From positions 166,562-230,561 of the forward strand of contig NZ_FOBO01000005.1 in assembly GCF_900109855.1 (NCBI RefSeq): a stretch of DNA of 64,000 nucleotides, read 5' to 3'. The notes under the pieces were generated by a model. The model worked only from the letters and a program-made list of their open reading frames with translations, had not been told where the DNA came from and ran no database searches. Below are positions 52,707 through 63,450 of this stretch, one piece after another; the stretch's first letter is position 1; each line of letters opens with the position of its first letter. A program made the translations under genes and the position numbers. This stretch comes from Roseovarius tolerans. Its GTDB lineage: Bacteria > Pseudomonadota > Alphaproteobacteria > Rhodobacterales > Rhodobacteraceae.

Positions 52707-52729
52707 TTTGCGTAAATTTGCAAATTTGC
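52707..52729 (+). promoter_or_regulatory. Cluster of TTTGC half-sites upstream of pccB
   Basis: Three TTTGC elements start at 52707, 52717 and 52725, the latter two inside the perfect 14-bp palindrome AAATTTGCAAATTT (52714-52727), 69 bp before the pccB start. The ScfR-type regulator PccR, which controls propionyl-CoA carboxylase genes in Rhodobacter sphaeroides, is reported (from memory) to bind TTTGCAAA-type repeats. Spacing here differs from that motif, so assignment is tentative. No pccR gene is adjacent. Confidence 0.5.
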
Positions 52730-52795
52730 CGGATTCTGTTTGGTCCTGCGCGCCGCACTCCTTATGCTGCGCGCAACATGAGAGAGGGGAGTGCC

Positions 52796-54328
52796 ATGAA
52801 AGACATTCTGGAGGAACTCGAAAGCCGCCGTGCAGACGCGCGATTGGGCGGCGGTGAGGCCCGCATCGAGGCGCAGCACGGGCGCGGCAAGCTGACCGCG
52901 CGCGAGCGCGTCGAACTGTTGCTCGACGAGGGCAGTTTCGAGGAATTCGACATGTTCATGGCGCATCGCTGCACCGATTTCGGCATGGAAAAGAACCGCC
53001 CCTATGGCGACGGCGTCGTGACCGGATGGGGCACGATCAACGGCCGTCAGGTCTATGTCTTCAGCCAGGACTTCACGGTGCTGGGCGGATCGGTCAGCGC
53101 CACCCATGCGCAGAAGATCTGCAAGATCATGGATATGGCCGTCGAGAACGGTGCGCCCGTCATCGGCATCAACGATTCGGGTGGCGCACGAATCCAGGAA
53201 GGCGTCGATAGCCTTGCGGGCTATGGCGAGGTGTTTCAACGTAATATCGAGGCCTCGGGCGTGGTGCCGCAGATCAGCGTCATCATGGGCCCGTGTGCGG
53301 GTGGTGCGGTCTACAGCCCTGCAATGACCGACTTCATCTTCATGGTCAAAGACAGCTCGTACATGTTCGTTACCGGCCCTGACGTGGTCAAGACTGTGAC
53401 CAACGAGCAGGTGACGGCAGAAGAGTTGGGCGGGGCTGTGACCCATACGCGCAAGAGCTCGGTTGCCGATGCGGCCTTCGAGAATGATGTCGAGGCGTTG
53501 GCCGAGGTGCGACGGCTGGTGGATTTCCTGCCGCTCAACAACCGCGAGAAACCGCCCAAGCGCCCGTTCTTTGACGAGCCGGGCCGGGTGGAGACAAGCC
53601 TTGATACGCTGATCCCCGACAATCCCAACATGCCCTATGACATGAAGGAGCTGATCCACAAGATCGCGGATGAGGCGGACTTCTACGAGATTCAGGCCGA
53701 ATTCGCCAAGAACATGATCACCGGATTCATCCGGCTGGAGGGTCAGACCGTCGGCGTCGTGGCCAATCAGCCCATGGTGTTGGCGGGTTGTCTCGATATC
53801 GACAGCAGCCGCAAGGCGGCACGCTTCGTAAGGTTCTGCGACTGTTTCGAGATCCCGATCCTGACGCTGGTCGACGTGCCCGGCTTCCTGCCCGGCACGG
53901 GGCAGGAATATGGCGGGGTGATCAAGCATGGCGCCAAGCTGCTCTATGCCTATGGCGAGGCGACGGTGCCGAAGGTCACGGTGATCACCCGCAAGGCCTA
54001 TGGCGGGGCTTATGTTGTGATGGCCTCCAAGCATCTGCGCGCCGATTTCAACTATGCCTGGCCCACCTCGGAGATCGCGGTGATGGGGGCCAAGGGCGCG
54101 ACCGAGATCATCTATCGCTCTGACCTCGGCGATGCGGAGAAGATCGCCGCGCATACCAATAGCTACGAGGATCGCTTTGCCAACCCCTTCGTCGCTGCCG
54201 AGCGCGGGTTCATTGACGAAGTGATCCAGCCGCGCAGCACGCGGATGCGGGTAAGCCGGGCGTTTGCATCGCTGCGCAACAAGACGAAGAAGATGCCCTG
54301 GAAGAAGCACGATAATATCCCGTTGTGA
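52796..54328 (+). CDS. pccB: Propionyl-CoA carboxylase beta (carboxyltransferase) subunit
   Basis: This 510-residue crotonase-fold carboxyltransferase moves CO2 from biotin on PccA to propionyl-CoA, giving methylmalonyl-CoA. Visible blocks include [36 protein letters not shown] (oxyanion loop), [16 protein letters not shown] and [25 protein letters not shown] lies upstream of 52796. It starts the propionate module; pccA and scpA follow downstream on the same strand, separated by several small genes. Confidence 0.95.
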   Translation: MKDILEELESRRADARLGGGEARIEAQHGRGKLTARERVELLLDEGSFEEFDMFMAHRCTDFGMEKNRPYGDGVVTGWGTINGRQVYVFSQDFTVLGGSVSATHAQKICKIMDMAVENGAPVIGINDSGGARIQEGVDSLAGYGEVFQRNIEASGVVPQISVIMGPCAGGAVYSPAMTDFIFMVKDSSYMFVTGPDVVKTVTNEQVTAEELGGAVTHTRKSSVADAAFENDVEALAEVRRLVDFLPLNNREKPPKRPFFDEPGRVETSLDTLIPDNPNMPYDMKELIHKIADEADFYEIQAEFAKNMITGFIRLEGQTVGVVANQPMVLAGCLDIDSSRKAARFVRFCDCFEIPILTLVDVPGFLPGTGQEYGGVIKHGAKLLYAYGEATVPKVTVITRKAYGGAYVVMASKHLRADFNYAWPTSEIAVMGAKGATEIIYRSDLGDAEKIAAHTNSYEDRFANPFVAAERGFIDEVIQPRSTRMRVSRAFASLRNKTKKMPWKKHDNIPL

Positions 54329-54407
54329 TGACAAGGGGCGCCGCCCCCGTCGCCGGTGCCGGGTGACTCCACGGGGATATTCATGGCGAGAAGAAACGAG
54401 GAGGAAC

Positions 54408-54746
54408 ATGGCCCGCGACCGCTGGCATCTGATCCGCGAGGAGGACGGCGCGGTGACGCTGGCGCGGCGCCTGCCCGCGCGCTTCGATCTGGCGGTCGAG
54501 GGGCACCTGCCAGAGGCATCGCGCGTCCGCGTGGCGCATCGGGTGCGGCAGGACATGTGGCGTGCCTTGCAACATTTGCGCGGCTTTGCCCCGGTGGTGC
54601 GTGTCTGGCGCGAGGAGGAGGGTCTCCGGCTCCGGGCGGGCGGTGCGGTGGCAGGGCGGTTTGCCCGTATTGACGCCGAGGCGCGGATCGCCGCGCTCTT
54701 CGATGACCCGGCGCGCGTGGCGCGCTGGACGGGATCGGGGCGGTGA
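54408..54746 (+). CDS. Small conserved-context protein in the propionate cluster, unknown
   Basis: This 112-residue, Arg/Ala-rich protein (ARDRWHLIREEDGAVTLARR, then FAPVVRVWREEEGLRLRAGG) has no signal peptide or membrane helix. AGGAGG precedes the start at 54408 and its stop overlaps the next gene (GTGA at 54743), so it is a genuine operon member. No domain is recognised. Confidence 0.65.
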   Translation: MARDRWHLIREEDGAVTLARRLPARFDLAVEGHLPEASRVRVAHRVRQDMWRALQHLRGFAPVVRVWREEEGLRLRAGGAVAGRFARIDAEARIAALFDDPARVARWTGSGR

Positions 54747-55141
54747 GGCTGGCGGCGGGCACGGCGCTCGTGCTGCTGGCGCTGCCCCTTGCAGCCGCGG
54801 CGCAGGAGGAGGTGCTGCGGCTGCCATCGGGGCTGGAGGCACGGGTTCACGAGGTGCTGACAGATCGGCCCGCCGGCGGCGGTCTGACCTACAGGTTCCG
54901 CTTTGTGGCGGAGGGGTTTGAGGGCGGTGAGGCCGGGTTGGAACGGGTGATGGAGGATCTTGAATGGCTGTGCGTGACCTATGCCTTGCCCCGGCTGTCC
55001 AATATCGGGCCGCGACCGGGCCGCGTGGTGATCTCGCTCGCCGATCGGCCCTCGGAATTCGGGGTTTACGATCCCGCCGTCATACAGGTCTTCGAGGCAT
55101 ATCGGCCCGAGGGCGATACCTGCATCTGGGAGATGTTTTGA
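54743..55141 (+). CDS. Exported DUF6497-like protein
   Basis: This 132-residue protein uses a GTG start overlapping the previous stop. A signal peptide (RLAAGTALVLLALPLAAAAQ) is followed by VLRLPSGLEARVHEVLTD, a LEWLCVTYALPRLSNIGP segment and VVISLADRPSEFGVYDPAVIQVFEAYRPEG. I recognise this as similar to a Rhodobacteraceae family of unknown function (DUF6497), from memory. Periplasmic. Two cysteines (CVTY, CIWE) could form a disulfide. Confidence 0.65.
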   Translation: MRLAAGTALVLLALPLAAAAQEEVLRLPSGLEARVHEVLTDRPAGGGLTYRFRFVAEGFEGGEAGLERVMEDLEWLCVTYALPRLSNIGPRPGRVVISLADRPSEFGVYDPAVIQVFEAYRPEGDTCIWEMF

Positions 55142-55266
55142 TGCGAACGCAATATCTTGCGGGGCCGGATCTTCCGGGATTGAGGACTGCGACTTTGCGG
55201 ACACATGCGCGCCGGTTTGCGGATTGCATGTATTCAAATCTTGAATTTTCGGCTAGCTTGCCTGAG

Positions 55267-55284
55267 GGTTGCACCCAAGCAACC
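55267..55284 (+). terminator. Weak terminator-like hairpin
   Basis: GGTTGC (55267-55272) and GCAACC (55279-55284) with a 6-nt loop, followed by TTT. It lies 126 bp after the DUF6497-like gene and before the small lipoprotein gene. The rest of 55142-55364 shows no convincing gene. Confidence 0.35.
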
Positions 55285-55364
55285 TTTACCTCGCCCACTT
55301 GGCGGGCGTCGGCACTATGTCTGCGCGCGCCAGTTTTCGAAGATACGAGAGACAGGAGTTATAC

Positions 55365-55508
55365 ATGTCGAACAGCATCAAGAGCGTTATCGCCATCGGC
55401 CTCGTCGCCTTTGTCGCAGCCTGCGCACAGCCCGCGGAAGAAGAGTTCGTGGTCGTTGAACCCGAGCCCATCTCGACCGAGCCGGTCAGCACTGGCAAGT
55501 ACAAGTAA
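55365..55508 (+). CDS. Tiny lipoprotein
   Basis: This 47-residue protein has a lipoprotein signal (VIAIGLVAFVAACAQ, lipobox VAAC) and a short acidic tail (EEEFVVVEPEPISTEPVS). AGGAG precedes the ATG at 55365. The mature lipopeptide would be about 25 residues. Function unknown. A GC hairpin follows the stop. Confidence 0.7.
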   Translation: MSNSIKSVIAIGLVAFVAACAQPAEEEFVVVEPEPISTEPVSTGKYK

Positions 55509-55524
55509 GCCCATCGGGCTTGCT

Positions 55525-55552
55525 CCGGAGCGGGTGTCACCATCCGCTCCGG
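55525..55552 (+). terminator. GC hairpin after the tiny lipoprotein gene
   Basis: CCGGAGCGG (55525-55533) and CCGCTCCGG (55544-55552) form a perfect 9-bp stem with a 10-nt loop, 17 bp after the stop. No T-run follows, so it may protect the mRNA end or be a weak terminator. Confidence 0.5.
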
Positions 55553-55595
55553 CACTACGACCGCCGATGCGCCCCTGTGATCCGGAGGGCGCGAT

Positions 55596-55952
55596 ATGCT
55601 GAAGCATCGCGGATTTCCCGGGCGTCTGCCGGGTACGGATTACCAATTCACCATTCGCCGCGCCAACCCCAAGGGGGCCACGCCGCTAACCCCGCGCGAG
55701 CGTTACCGGGATCGCCGCCCCGCTGACAAGCGGGCCGATGTCGGGTTTCTGCGCGCGCTGTGGGAGTGTTTCGGCGATCAGCCGTTCGAGCGCGGTAACC
55801 TCGATGCCGGGCGTCTGAGCTGGTTTCTGGGCCGCGAGGTCAAGCCCGCAGAAGACTCGTTCGATCCCGAAAGTTACGAGGCGCTACTGGTGCTCGACGT
55901 TCCTGTGGCACGGGCGAATTTCCCCGAGATCTTCGAGGGTCTGGACGAATGA
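55596..55952 (+). CDS. Hypothetical cytoplasmic protein
   Basis: This 118-residue protein (GFPGRLPGTDYQFTIRRANPKG near the N-terminus; LSWFLGREVKPAEDSFDPESYEALLVLDV in the second half) has no signal peptide or membrane helix and a basic N-terminal third with an acidic C-terminus. GGAGG lies upstream of the ATG. Not recognised. It lies in the small-gene interval between pccB and pccA. Confidence 0.6.
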   Translation: MLKHRGFPGRLPGTDYQFTIRRANPKGATPLTPRERYRDRRPADKRADVGFLRALWECFGDQPFERGNLDAGRLSWFLGREVKPAEDSFDPESYEALLVLDVPVARANFPEIFEGLDE

Positions 55953-56316
55953 GCGATGCCCGGATCGGCATGAATTCGCGCAATGCGTGCGGAAATGCGC
56001 AAAGCCTCGCCGATACAGCGCTGCGTTGCGGTTTGGGTTTGGCGCGCGCTGCAAGCGATGCCATCATAGAGCAGGTAATGGAGGCCCGTTCCCCAGCGGC
56101 TTTGACCATATGTCATTTCCGTTACCCTTCCCCTGTTGGGCGGCTGTGTGCAGACTTGCTCACGCCGCCCACTTTTTCAATTTTTGCAGAACCTTACAGA
56201 AGTGAGCGGCAGTTCGCCGGTTACGCTGCGTGGAGGCAGGACCGCTTTGACGCAGCGCGCGGACTGCGCTTTTGTGGCGCGGATCAAAACGCGCTTACAA
56301 AAGGAGCCGCAGGCCC
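55953..56316 (+). other. Gap between small genes; one promoter candidate
   Basis: No convincing protein or RNA gene is seen in these 364 bp. A TTGACG (56247-56252) and TTTTGT (56270-56275) pair with a 17-bp spacer could be the promoter of the lipoprotein gene that follows. The AT-rich stretch near 56170-56190 (CTTTTTCAATTTTTGC) is compositionally distinct. Confidence 0.4.
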
Positions 56317-56550
56317 ATGCAAGAGACTAGAAAGCTGCAGAGAAAACAACCTAAGATTGCGTCTGCCATTGCTGCGATTGCCCTTCTCGGGCTTGCGGCC
56401 TGTGGTGACACGGTGCCGGAACAGGCCCTTCTGGGCGGCGGGGCGGGTGCCGTCACCGGGGCCGTGGTCGGCGGCAGCGTCATCACAGGTGCAGCCGTCG
56501 GGGCTGCGGGCAACGTCGTCTATTGTCAGGCCTATCCAGGCCGTTGCTAA
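56317..56550 (+). CDS. Small glycine-zipper lipoprotein
   Basis: This 77-residue protein has a lipoprotein signal (IAAIALLGLAACGD, lipobox LAAC) followed by a glycine-zipper helix (LLGGGAGAVTGAVVGGSVITGAAVGAAGN) and a C-terminal CQAYPGRC pair. Similar short glycine-zipper lipoproteins insert into or decorate the outer membrane; the exact role is unknown. Start at 56317 gives a basic n-region before the signal helix. Confidence 0.7.
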   Translation: MQETRKLQRKQPKIASAIAAIALLGLAACGDTVPEQALLGGGAGAVTGAVVGGSVITGAAVGAAGNVVYCQAYPGRC

Positions 56551-56702
56551 TGATCTGAGCCCGGTCACGCGCGCCGCGCGGACCTATTCCAATTCGGCCA
56601 TCGCTGCCTCGGGCAGCGGTGGTCTTTTTTATGCCAAGCGCCAAACCGGCCCCGCGACTGACGTTGTCGCGTGGCCAAGACTCTCAAGAAGGGACCGATA
56701 GC

Positions 56703-58703
<2,001 letters not shown>

Positions 58704-58707
58704 GGGG

Positions 58708-59226
58708 ATGACCCGCGCCCTGCGCCATAATCGCGTGCCCGTCGCCTGTCTGGCGGCGCTTGCCCTCTTGGCGGCGTGTCAGCGTGAAGAAGAGGCGGCG
58801 CAGCGCGGGCGGCTTGGGCAGTGGTTCGCCATCGGTGAAACCTTGGCGTTTGACGCCCGGCGCGGCTGCGCCGTGGGGCTTTACGATCTGGTCACCGGGC
58901 AGGTGAAATCGGCGCTTGCTGTGACCGACAGCGTGGCCGGGATGCAGCGCGAGATTGCGCTGCGCGGGGCAGCGGCGCTCGATATGCCGGGGCAGGGGGT
59001 TGATATGGCGATGGTGGCCATGGTCAACCATCATCGCGCCACCGGCATGGCGATGCGACGCGCGGGGCTGGAGGCGCGGGCCTGCATGACCGAGGTGAGC
59101 GAGAGCGCGTTTCGCCATGCGCTCGATGACAGTTCAACCGTTCTGGTCTGGGACGAGACGCGGCACGCGTTGATCCTGATGGCGCGCGGGGCCGGATATG
59201 TCATCGTCGTGCAGGGAGAGGCGTGA
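58708..59226 (+). CDS. Probable lipoprotein downstream of pccA
   Basis: This 172-residue protein has a lipoprotein signal (ACLAALALLAACQRE, lipobox LAAC) and a mature part with GRLGQWFAIGETLAFDARRGCAVG and MTEVSESAFRHALDDSSTVLVWDETRHALI. It begins 4 bp after pccA stops, so is co-transcribed with it. No named family recognised. Confidence 0.7.
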   Translation: MTRALRHNRVPVACLAALALLAACQREEEAAQRGRLGQWFAIGETLAFDARRGCAVGLYDLVTGQVKSALAVTDSVAGMQREIALRGAAALDMPGQGVDMAMVAMVNHHRATGMAMRRAGLEARACMTEVSESAFRHALDDSSTVLVWDETRHALILMARGAGYVIVVQGEA

Positions 59227-59239
59227 TGGCGGTGTGGGA

Positions 59240-59689
59240 TCAGCTGTCGGCGGCGGGGCGCTCGCGTAGTTCTCGTTGTCTGGCGGGCAGCTTGTCGATG
59301 GAGCGCACGATCTCGCGCACGTGCCATGGCGCGGGCTTGCGCAGGTATATCACCCCATCCTTGCCGATCAGCACTAGGCCGAAGCCGCGCGGTCGCAATT
59401 TGCGTCGGATGTCGGAGCGTGCCTCCGGGTCGGTATCGGTGATCACCACAACGTCACGCTCTTCAAGCGCGTCGAGCCGTTCAGAGATATATCCCATCTG
59501 TTCGACGAAGCGCGGGTCGGCGGGAGTGTCGGCAAAGACCACGAGTGGCCGTTTTATCCACATCAAATCACTCAAATTGATCTCATCCGCGCTGAAGATC
59601 ATGCCGTCGAGGCCCGCGTCTGCATCCTGCTGGGCCAACGCGGCACTGGCGGTAAAGACTGCGAAAACAAGCGATAAGATATGTTTCAT
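59240..59689 (-). CDS. Exported DUF4174 protein
   Basis: This 149-residue protein has a signal peptide (MKHILSLVFAVFTASAALAQ) and a thioredoxin-like body (IKRPLVVFADTPADPRFVEQ, ERDVVVITDTDPEARSDIRR, GFGLVLIGKDGVIYLRKPAPW). The pattern fits DUF4174, which lacks catalytic cysteines. AGGAG upstream fixes the start at 59689. It is inverted relative to its neighbours, so it interrupts the pccA-scpA order. Confidence 0.78.
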   Translation of the reverse strand: MKHILSLVFAVFTASAALAQQDADAGLDGMIFSADEINLSDLMWIKRPLVVFADTPADPRFVEQMGYISERLDALEERDVVVITDTDPEARSDIRRKLRPRGFGLVLIGKDGVIYLRKPAPWHVREIVRSIDKLPARQRELRERPAADS

Positions 59690-59864
59690 GGGTTCTCCTG
59701 CTGGCCAAGATATAGGCCCTGTGCGCACAATTGCGAAGGGGGAATGCAGGCGGCGGACGGAATCGTTTGGATTAATCGGATCGTCAGCTTTCGCGGGCAG
59801 CCTGTGGCGTGGGATCACGCACCGCACGGGGTGTGTGGCATATCGGCGAAAGGCGAAACCGGTC

Positions 59865-60800
59865 ATGGAGATCATCCTGCATCTGGGGGCACATCGCACC
59901 GCAACCACGAGTTTTCAACATTACATGCGGGCGAATGCCGTAACGCTGGCGGCGCGGGGCGTGGGCTATTGGGGCCCTGACGTGACGCGCGACGGTATCC
60001 TGACCGGGGTCATTCCCGTGCCTGGCGGCGAAAGTGCCAGGCGTCAGATGGATCGCGCGCGCGGGCGCATCGCGCTGCGACTGGCGCAGGCGCGCAAGGC
60101 GGGGCTGCGCCGGATCGTGGTGAGTGACGAGAACATGATCGGCGCCGCCCGCCGCAACCTGCGGCAGGGACGGCTTTATGACAGTGCAGGCGAGCAGATG
60201 GCGCGGTTTGCCCATGCCTTTGACGGGCGGATCAGCCGAGTGGCGGTCTCGATCCGGGGGCAGGATGCTTGGTGGTCCTCGGCGCTGGCCTATGGCGTGG
60301 CGCGCGGGCACCGCCTGCCGGAGGCGGGGGATCTCGACCGGCTGGTCACGGTCAACCGGCACTGGCGCGAGGTGATCCGCGACATCGCCTGTGCGCTGCC
60401 CGGGGTCGATCTGTTGGTTCTGCCCCACGAGCCCCATGCCGCACGCCCCGAAGAGCGATTGCGCCACATGACCGGACTTGACGAAGCCCCTCGCCGCGCC
60501 GCGCGCGTCTGGCTGGGCCGCGCGCCGGATCTGTCTGCGTTGCGCCGGGCGGTTGCGGCGCGCGGTGGCGATGCGGCCCTTCTGCCCGAGGGTGAGGGGC
60601 GCTGGCAGCCCTTTGACCGATACCAGAAACAGGCCTTGCAAGAGGCCTATGCAGACGATCTCTTCTGGCTGAGTGCCGGGGCGGATGGTCTGGCCCGACT
60701 GATAGAGGAAACCGGATCAAACGAGGCGGGGCTACAGCCGCCCGATGATCGCACGACAAGAGGACAAGAGAATGGCATCGAAGAAAGACGACTGGCGTAA
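59865..60800 (+). CDS. Sulfotransferase-like protein overlapping scpA
   Basis: This 311-residue protein begins [20 protein letters not shown], resembling the phosphosulfate-binding loop of sulfotransferases (GxHRTGTT). The remainder ([30 protein letters not shown]) fits a divergent member found in Rhodobacteraceae. Its last 29 bases overlap the start of the mutase gene. No PAPS-binding 3' motif is certain, so activity is inferred. Confidence 0.6.
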   Translation: MEIILHLGAHRTATTSFQHYMRANAVTLAARGVGYWGPDVTRDGILTGVIPVPGGESARRQMDRARGRIALRLAQARKAGLRRIVVSDENMIGAARRNLRQGRLYDSAGEQMARFAHAFDGRISRVAVSIRGQDAWWSSALAYGVARGHRLPEAGDLDRLVTVNRHWREVIRDIACALPGVDLLVLPHEPHAARPEERLRHMTGLDEAPRRAARVWLGRAPDLSALRRAVAARGGDAALLPEGEGRWQPFDRYQKQALQEAYADDLFWLSAGADGLARLIEETGSNEAGLQPPDDRTTRGQENGIEERRLA

Positions 60801-62901
60801 AATTGCAGAGGGTGAACTGCGCGGGCGGCCGCTGAGTGATCTGACATGGAAGACGCTCGAAGGCATCGAGGTGGAGCCGCTTTATACCCATGAGGACGTG
60901 GCCGACCTGCCGCACCTTGGGAGCATCCCCGGAGAGGCGCCGTTCACCCGTGGCGTCAAGGCCACGATGTATGCTGGGCGGCCCTGGACGATCCGGCAAT
61001 ATGCCGGTTTCTCGACGGCAGAGGAATCGAACGCCTTTTACCGTCGCAACCTGGCTGCTGGTCAGCAGGGCGTGTCTGTCGCCTTCGATCTGGCGACACA
61101 TCGCGGCTATGACAGCGACCATCCGCGTGTCGAGGGCGATGTAGGCAAGGCTGGCGTGGCGATTGATTCCGTCGAGGACATGAAAATCCTCTTCGACGGC
61201 ATCCCGCTCGACAAGGTCAGCGTCTCGATGACCATGAACGGCGCGGTGATCCCGGTGCTGGCCTCCTTCATCGTCGCGGGCGAAGAGCAGGGGCACGACA
61301 GGGCGGCGCTGTCGGGCACCATTCAGAACGACATTCTGAAGGAATTCATGGTGCGCAATACCTATATCTACCCGCCTGCGCCCTCGATGCGGATCGTCTC
61401 GGACATCATCGGATACACCGCCGAGCATATGCCCCGCTTCAACTCGATCTCGATTTCCGGCTACCACATGCAGGAGGCGGGCGCGAACCTCGTGCAGGAG
61501 CTCGCCTATACGCTGGCCGATGGCCGCGAATATGTGAAGGCGGCGATTGAGGCGGGGATGGACGTCGACAGCTTCGCGCCACGCCTGTCGTTCTTTTTCG
61601 CCATCGGCATGAATTTCTTCATGGAGGCTGCCAAGCTGCGCGCAGCGCGGCTGCTGTGGCACCGGATCATGACCGAATTCAACGCCACATCCGAGAAATC
61701 CAAGATGCTGCGTACCCATTGCCAGACCAGTGGCGTGAGTTTGCAGGAGCAGGACCCCTATAACAACGTGGTGCGCACCGCCTATGAGGCGATGAGCGCA
61801 GTTCTGGGCGGCACGCAATCGCTGCACACCAACGCGCTTGACGAGGCGATTGCCCTGCCCACCGATTTCTCGGCCCGGATCGCGCGGAATACACAGTTGA
61901 TATTGCAGGAGGAAACCGGCGTGACCAACGTGGTCGACCCATTGGCGGGCTCCTACTACGTGGAGAAGCTGACCCACGATCTGGCCGAAAAGGCCTGGGA
62001 GTTGATCGAGGAAGTCGAGGGAATGGGCGGCATGACCCGCGCGGTCGAGAGCGGCATGCCCAAGCTGCGCATCGAAGAAACAGCGGCCACGCGGCAGGCG
62101 ATGATCGATCGGGGTGACGAGGTGATCGTCGGCGTCAACAAGTATCGCAAGGACAAGGAAGACCCGATCGACATTCTCGATGTCGATAACGTCAAGGTGC
62201 GCGACGGCCAGATCAAGGCGCTGGAACGTATCCGCGCGACCCGCGATCAGGCGGCCTGCGACGCGGCACTGGATGAATTGACCCGTCGCACGCGCGAGGG
62301 CGGCAACCTGTTGGACGCGGCGGTCGAGGCCGCCCGCGCCCGCGCCACTGTGGGGGAAATCAGCATGGCACTGGAAAAGGAATTCGGACGTCACCGCGCC
62401 GAGGTCAAGACACTGGCCGGCGTCTATGGCGCGGCCTATGAGGGCGACGAGGGCTTTGCCGCCATTCAGAAATCGGTCGAGGCGTTCGCCGAGGAGGAGG
62501 GGCGGCGGCCGCGCATGCTAGTGGTCAAGATGGGCCAGGACGGGCATGACCGGGGTGCCAAGGTGATCGCTACCGCCTTCGCCGATATCGGGTTCGATGT
62601 CGATGTCGGTCCGCTCTTTCAGACCCCAGAAGAGGCCGCGCAAGATGCCATAGACAACGATGTGCATGTGGTGGGCATCAGCAGCCAGGCGGCAGGGCAC
62701 AAGACGCTGGCCCCGCGCCTGATCAAGGAGTTGGAGGCGCGTGATGCCGGGGATATTCTCGTGATCTGCGGTGGTGTCATTCCGCAGCAGGATTATGAGT
62801 TCCTGAAAAAGGCGGGGGTCAAGGCGATCTTCGGCCCCGGTACCAATATCCCCGAGGCGGCACAGGATATCCTGCGCCTGATCCGGGCCGCCCGCGGCTG
62901 A
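60772..62901 (+). CDS. scpA: Methylmalonyl-CoA mutase
   Basis: This 709-residue adenosylcobalamin enzyme converts (R)-methylmalonyl-CoA to succinyl-CoA, completing the propionyl-CoA route begun by PccAB. The catalytic barrel has [23 protein letters not shown], and the C-terminal B12 domain has the cobalt-ligand histidine H592 in [11 protein letters not shown]. The long single-chain form equals the catalytic alpha subunit. It also serves the ethylmalonyl-CoA pathway where that exists. The start at 60772 has AGAGGA upstream. Confidence 0.95.
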   Translation: MASKKDDWRKIAEGELRGRPLSDLTWKTLEGIEVEPLYTHEDVADLPHLGSIPGEAPFTRGVKATMYAGRPWTIRQYAGFSTAEESNAFYRRNLAAGQQGVSVAFDLATHRGYDSDHPRVEGDVGKAGVAIDSVEDMKILFDGIPLDKVSVSMTMNGAVIPVLASFIVAGEEQGHDRAALSGTIQNDILKEFMVRNTYIYPPAPSMRIVSDIIGYTAEHMPRFNSISISGYHMQEAGANLVQELAYTLADGREYVKAAIEAGMDVDSFAPRLSFFFAIGMNFFMEAAKLRAARLLWHRIMTEFNATSEKSKMLRTHCQTSGVSLQEQDPYNNVVRTAYEAMSAVLGGTQSLHTNALDEAIALPTDFSARIARNTQLILQEETGVTNVVDPLAGSYYVEKLTHDLAEKAWELIEEVEGMGGMTRAVESGMPKLRIEETAATRQAMIDRGDEVIVGVNKYRKDKEDPIDILDVDNVKVRDGQIKALERIRATRDQAACDAALDELTRRTREGGNLLDAAVEAARARATVGEISMALEKEFGRHRAEVKTLAGVYGAAYEGDEGFAAIQKSVEAFAEEEGRRPRMLVVKMGQDGHDRGAKVIATAFADIGFDVDVGPLFQTPEEAAQDAIDNDVHVVGISSQAAGHKTLAPRLIKELEARDAGDILVICGGVIPQQDYEFLKKAGVKAIFGPGTNIPEAAQDILRLIRAARG

Positions 62902-62919
62902 GCGCGGGGCCGGGCGGCC

Positions 62920-63450
62920 TCAGTCGCGCAGGGCACGCTCCTTGACCCGGACGACGGGTCGCAGGATGTAATCGAGCACGGTCTTGCGCCCCGCGAGGAT
63001 ATCGGCCTGCGCGACCATGCCCGGCATGATCTCGACCTCGACACCATCGGCGATCGTGTCGGTGGTGCGGATTTCCACGACGAAGACCTCTTCCTCGCTG
63101 CGCTCGGTGCGGGTGATTGTGTCGGCACCGATGCGGACGATCTCGCCCGAGAGGTTGCCATAGCGCGAGGCGTCATAGGCGGTGATCGTCACCTTCACGG
63201 GCTGGCCGGGATAGAGAAAGGCGATGTCGTCGGGGCGCACATATGCCTCGACCAGAAGTGTGTCGTCAAGCGGAACGATCTCGATCAGTTCCTCACCGGG
63301 GCGGGCCAATGCCCCTACGGTAGGGCTGTGGATGCGGTTGACTATGCCGCGCACCGGCGCGTAGAGGCGCGAGCGTGCGGCGCGCAGGGGAACGACTCCT
63401 TTATCGGCACGGGCGAGAGCGAGCGGTTCGAAGGCGGTCAGGGAGTGGTG
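62920..63450 (-). pseudogene. Type I secretion adaptor (HlyD family), 5' end lost at an IS6 junction
   Basis: The frame (about 176 residues readable) carries the C-terminal half of a membrane-fusion protein: LYAPVRGIVNRIHSPTVGALARPGEELIEIVPLDD, then PGQPVKVTITAYDASRYGNLSGEIVRIG and the C-terminal TVLDYILRPVVRVKERALRD. Reading upstream, homology-like sequence continues to about 63430 (EPLALARADKG) and a stop appears at 63451-63453. The N-terminal helix and coiled coil are missing because transposase DNA follows, so the gene is a remnant unless the rest lies beyond the element. Confidence 0.8.

Noticed and set aside
51392..55237. Minus-strand frame of 1281 codons
   Set aside because: Only the C-terminal 406 codons encode a protein (MFS transporter from 52612); the rest is antisense to pccB and neighbouring genes.
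55141..55364. Open frame beginning at 55141
   Set aside because: It has no ribosome-binding site, changes character midway and reads through the lipoprotein gene in another frame; judged non-coding.
55949..56701. Plus-strand frame across the gap before the glycine-zipper lipoprotein
   Set aside because: It overlaps the lipoprotein gene in a different frame, and its translation lacks any domain or consistent codon bias.
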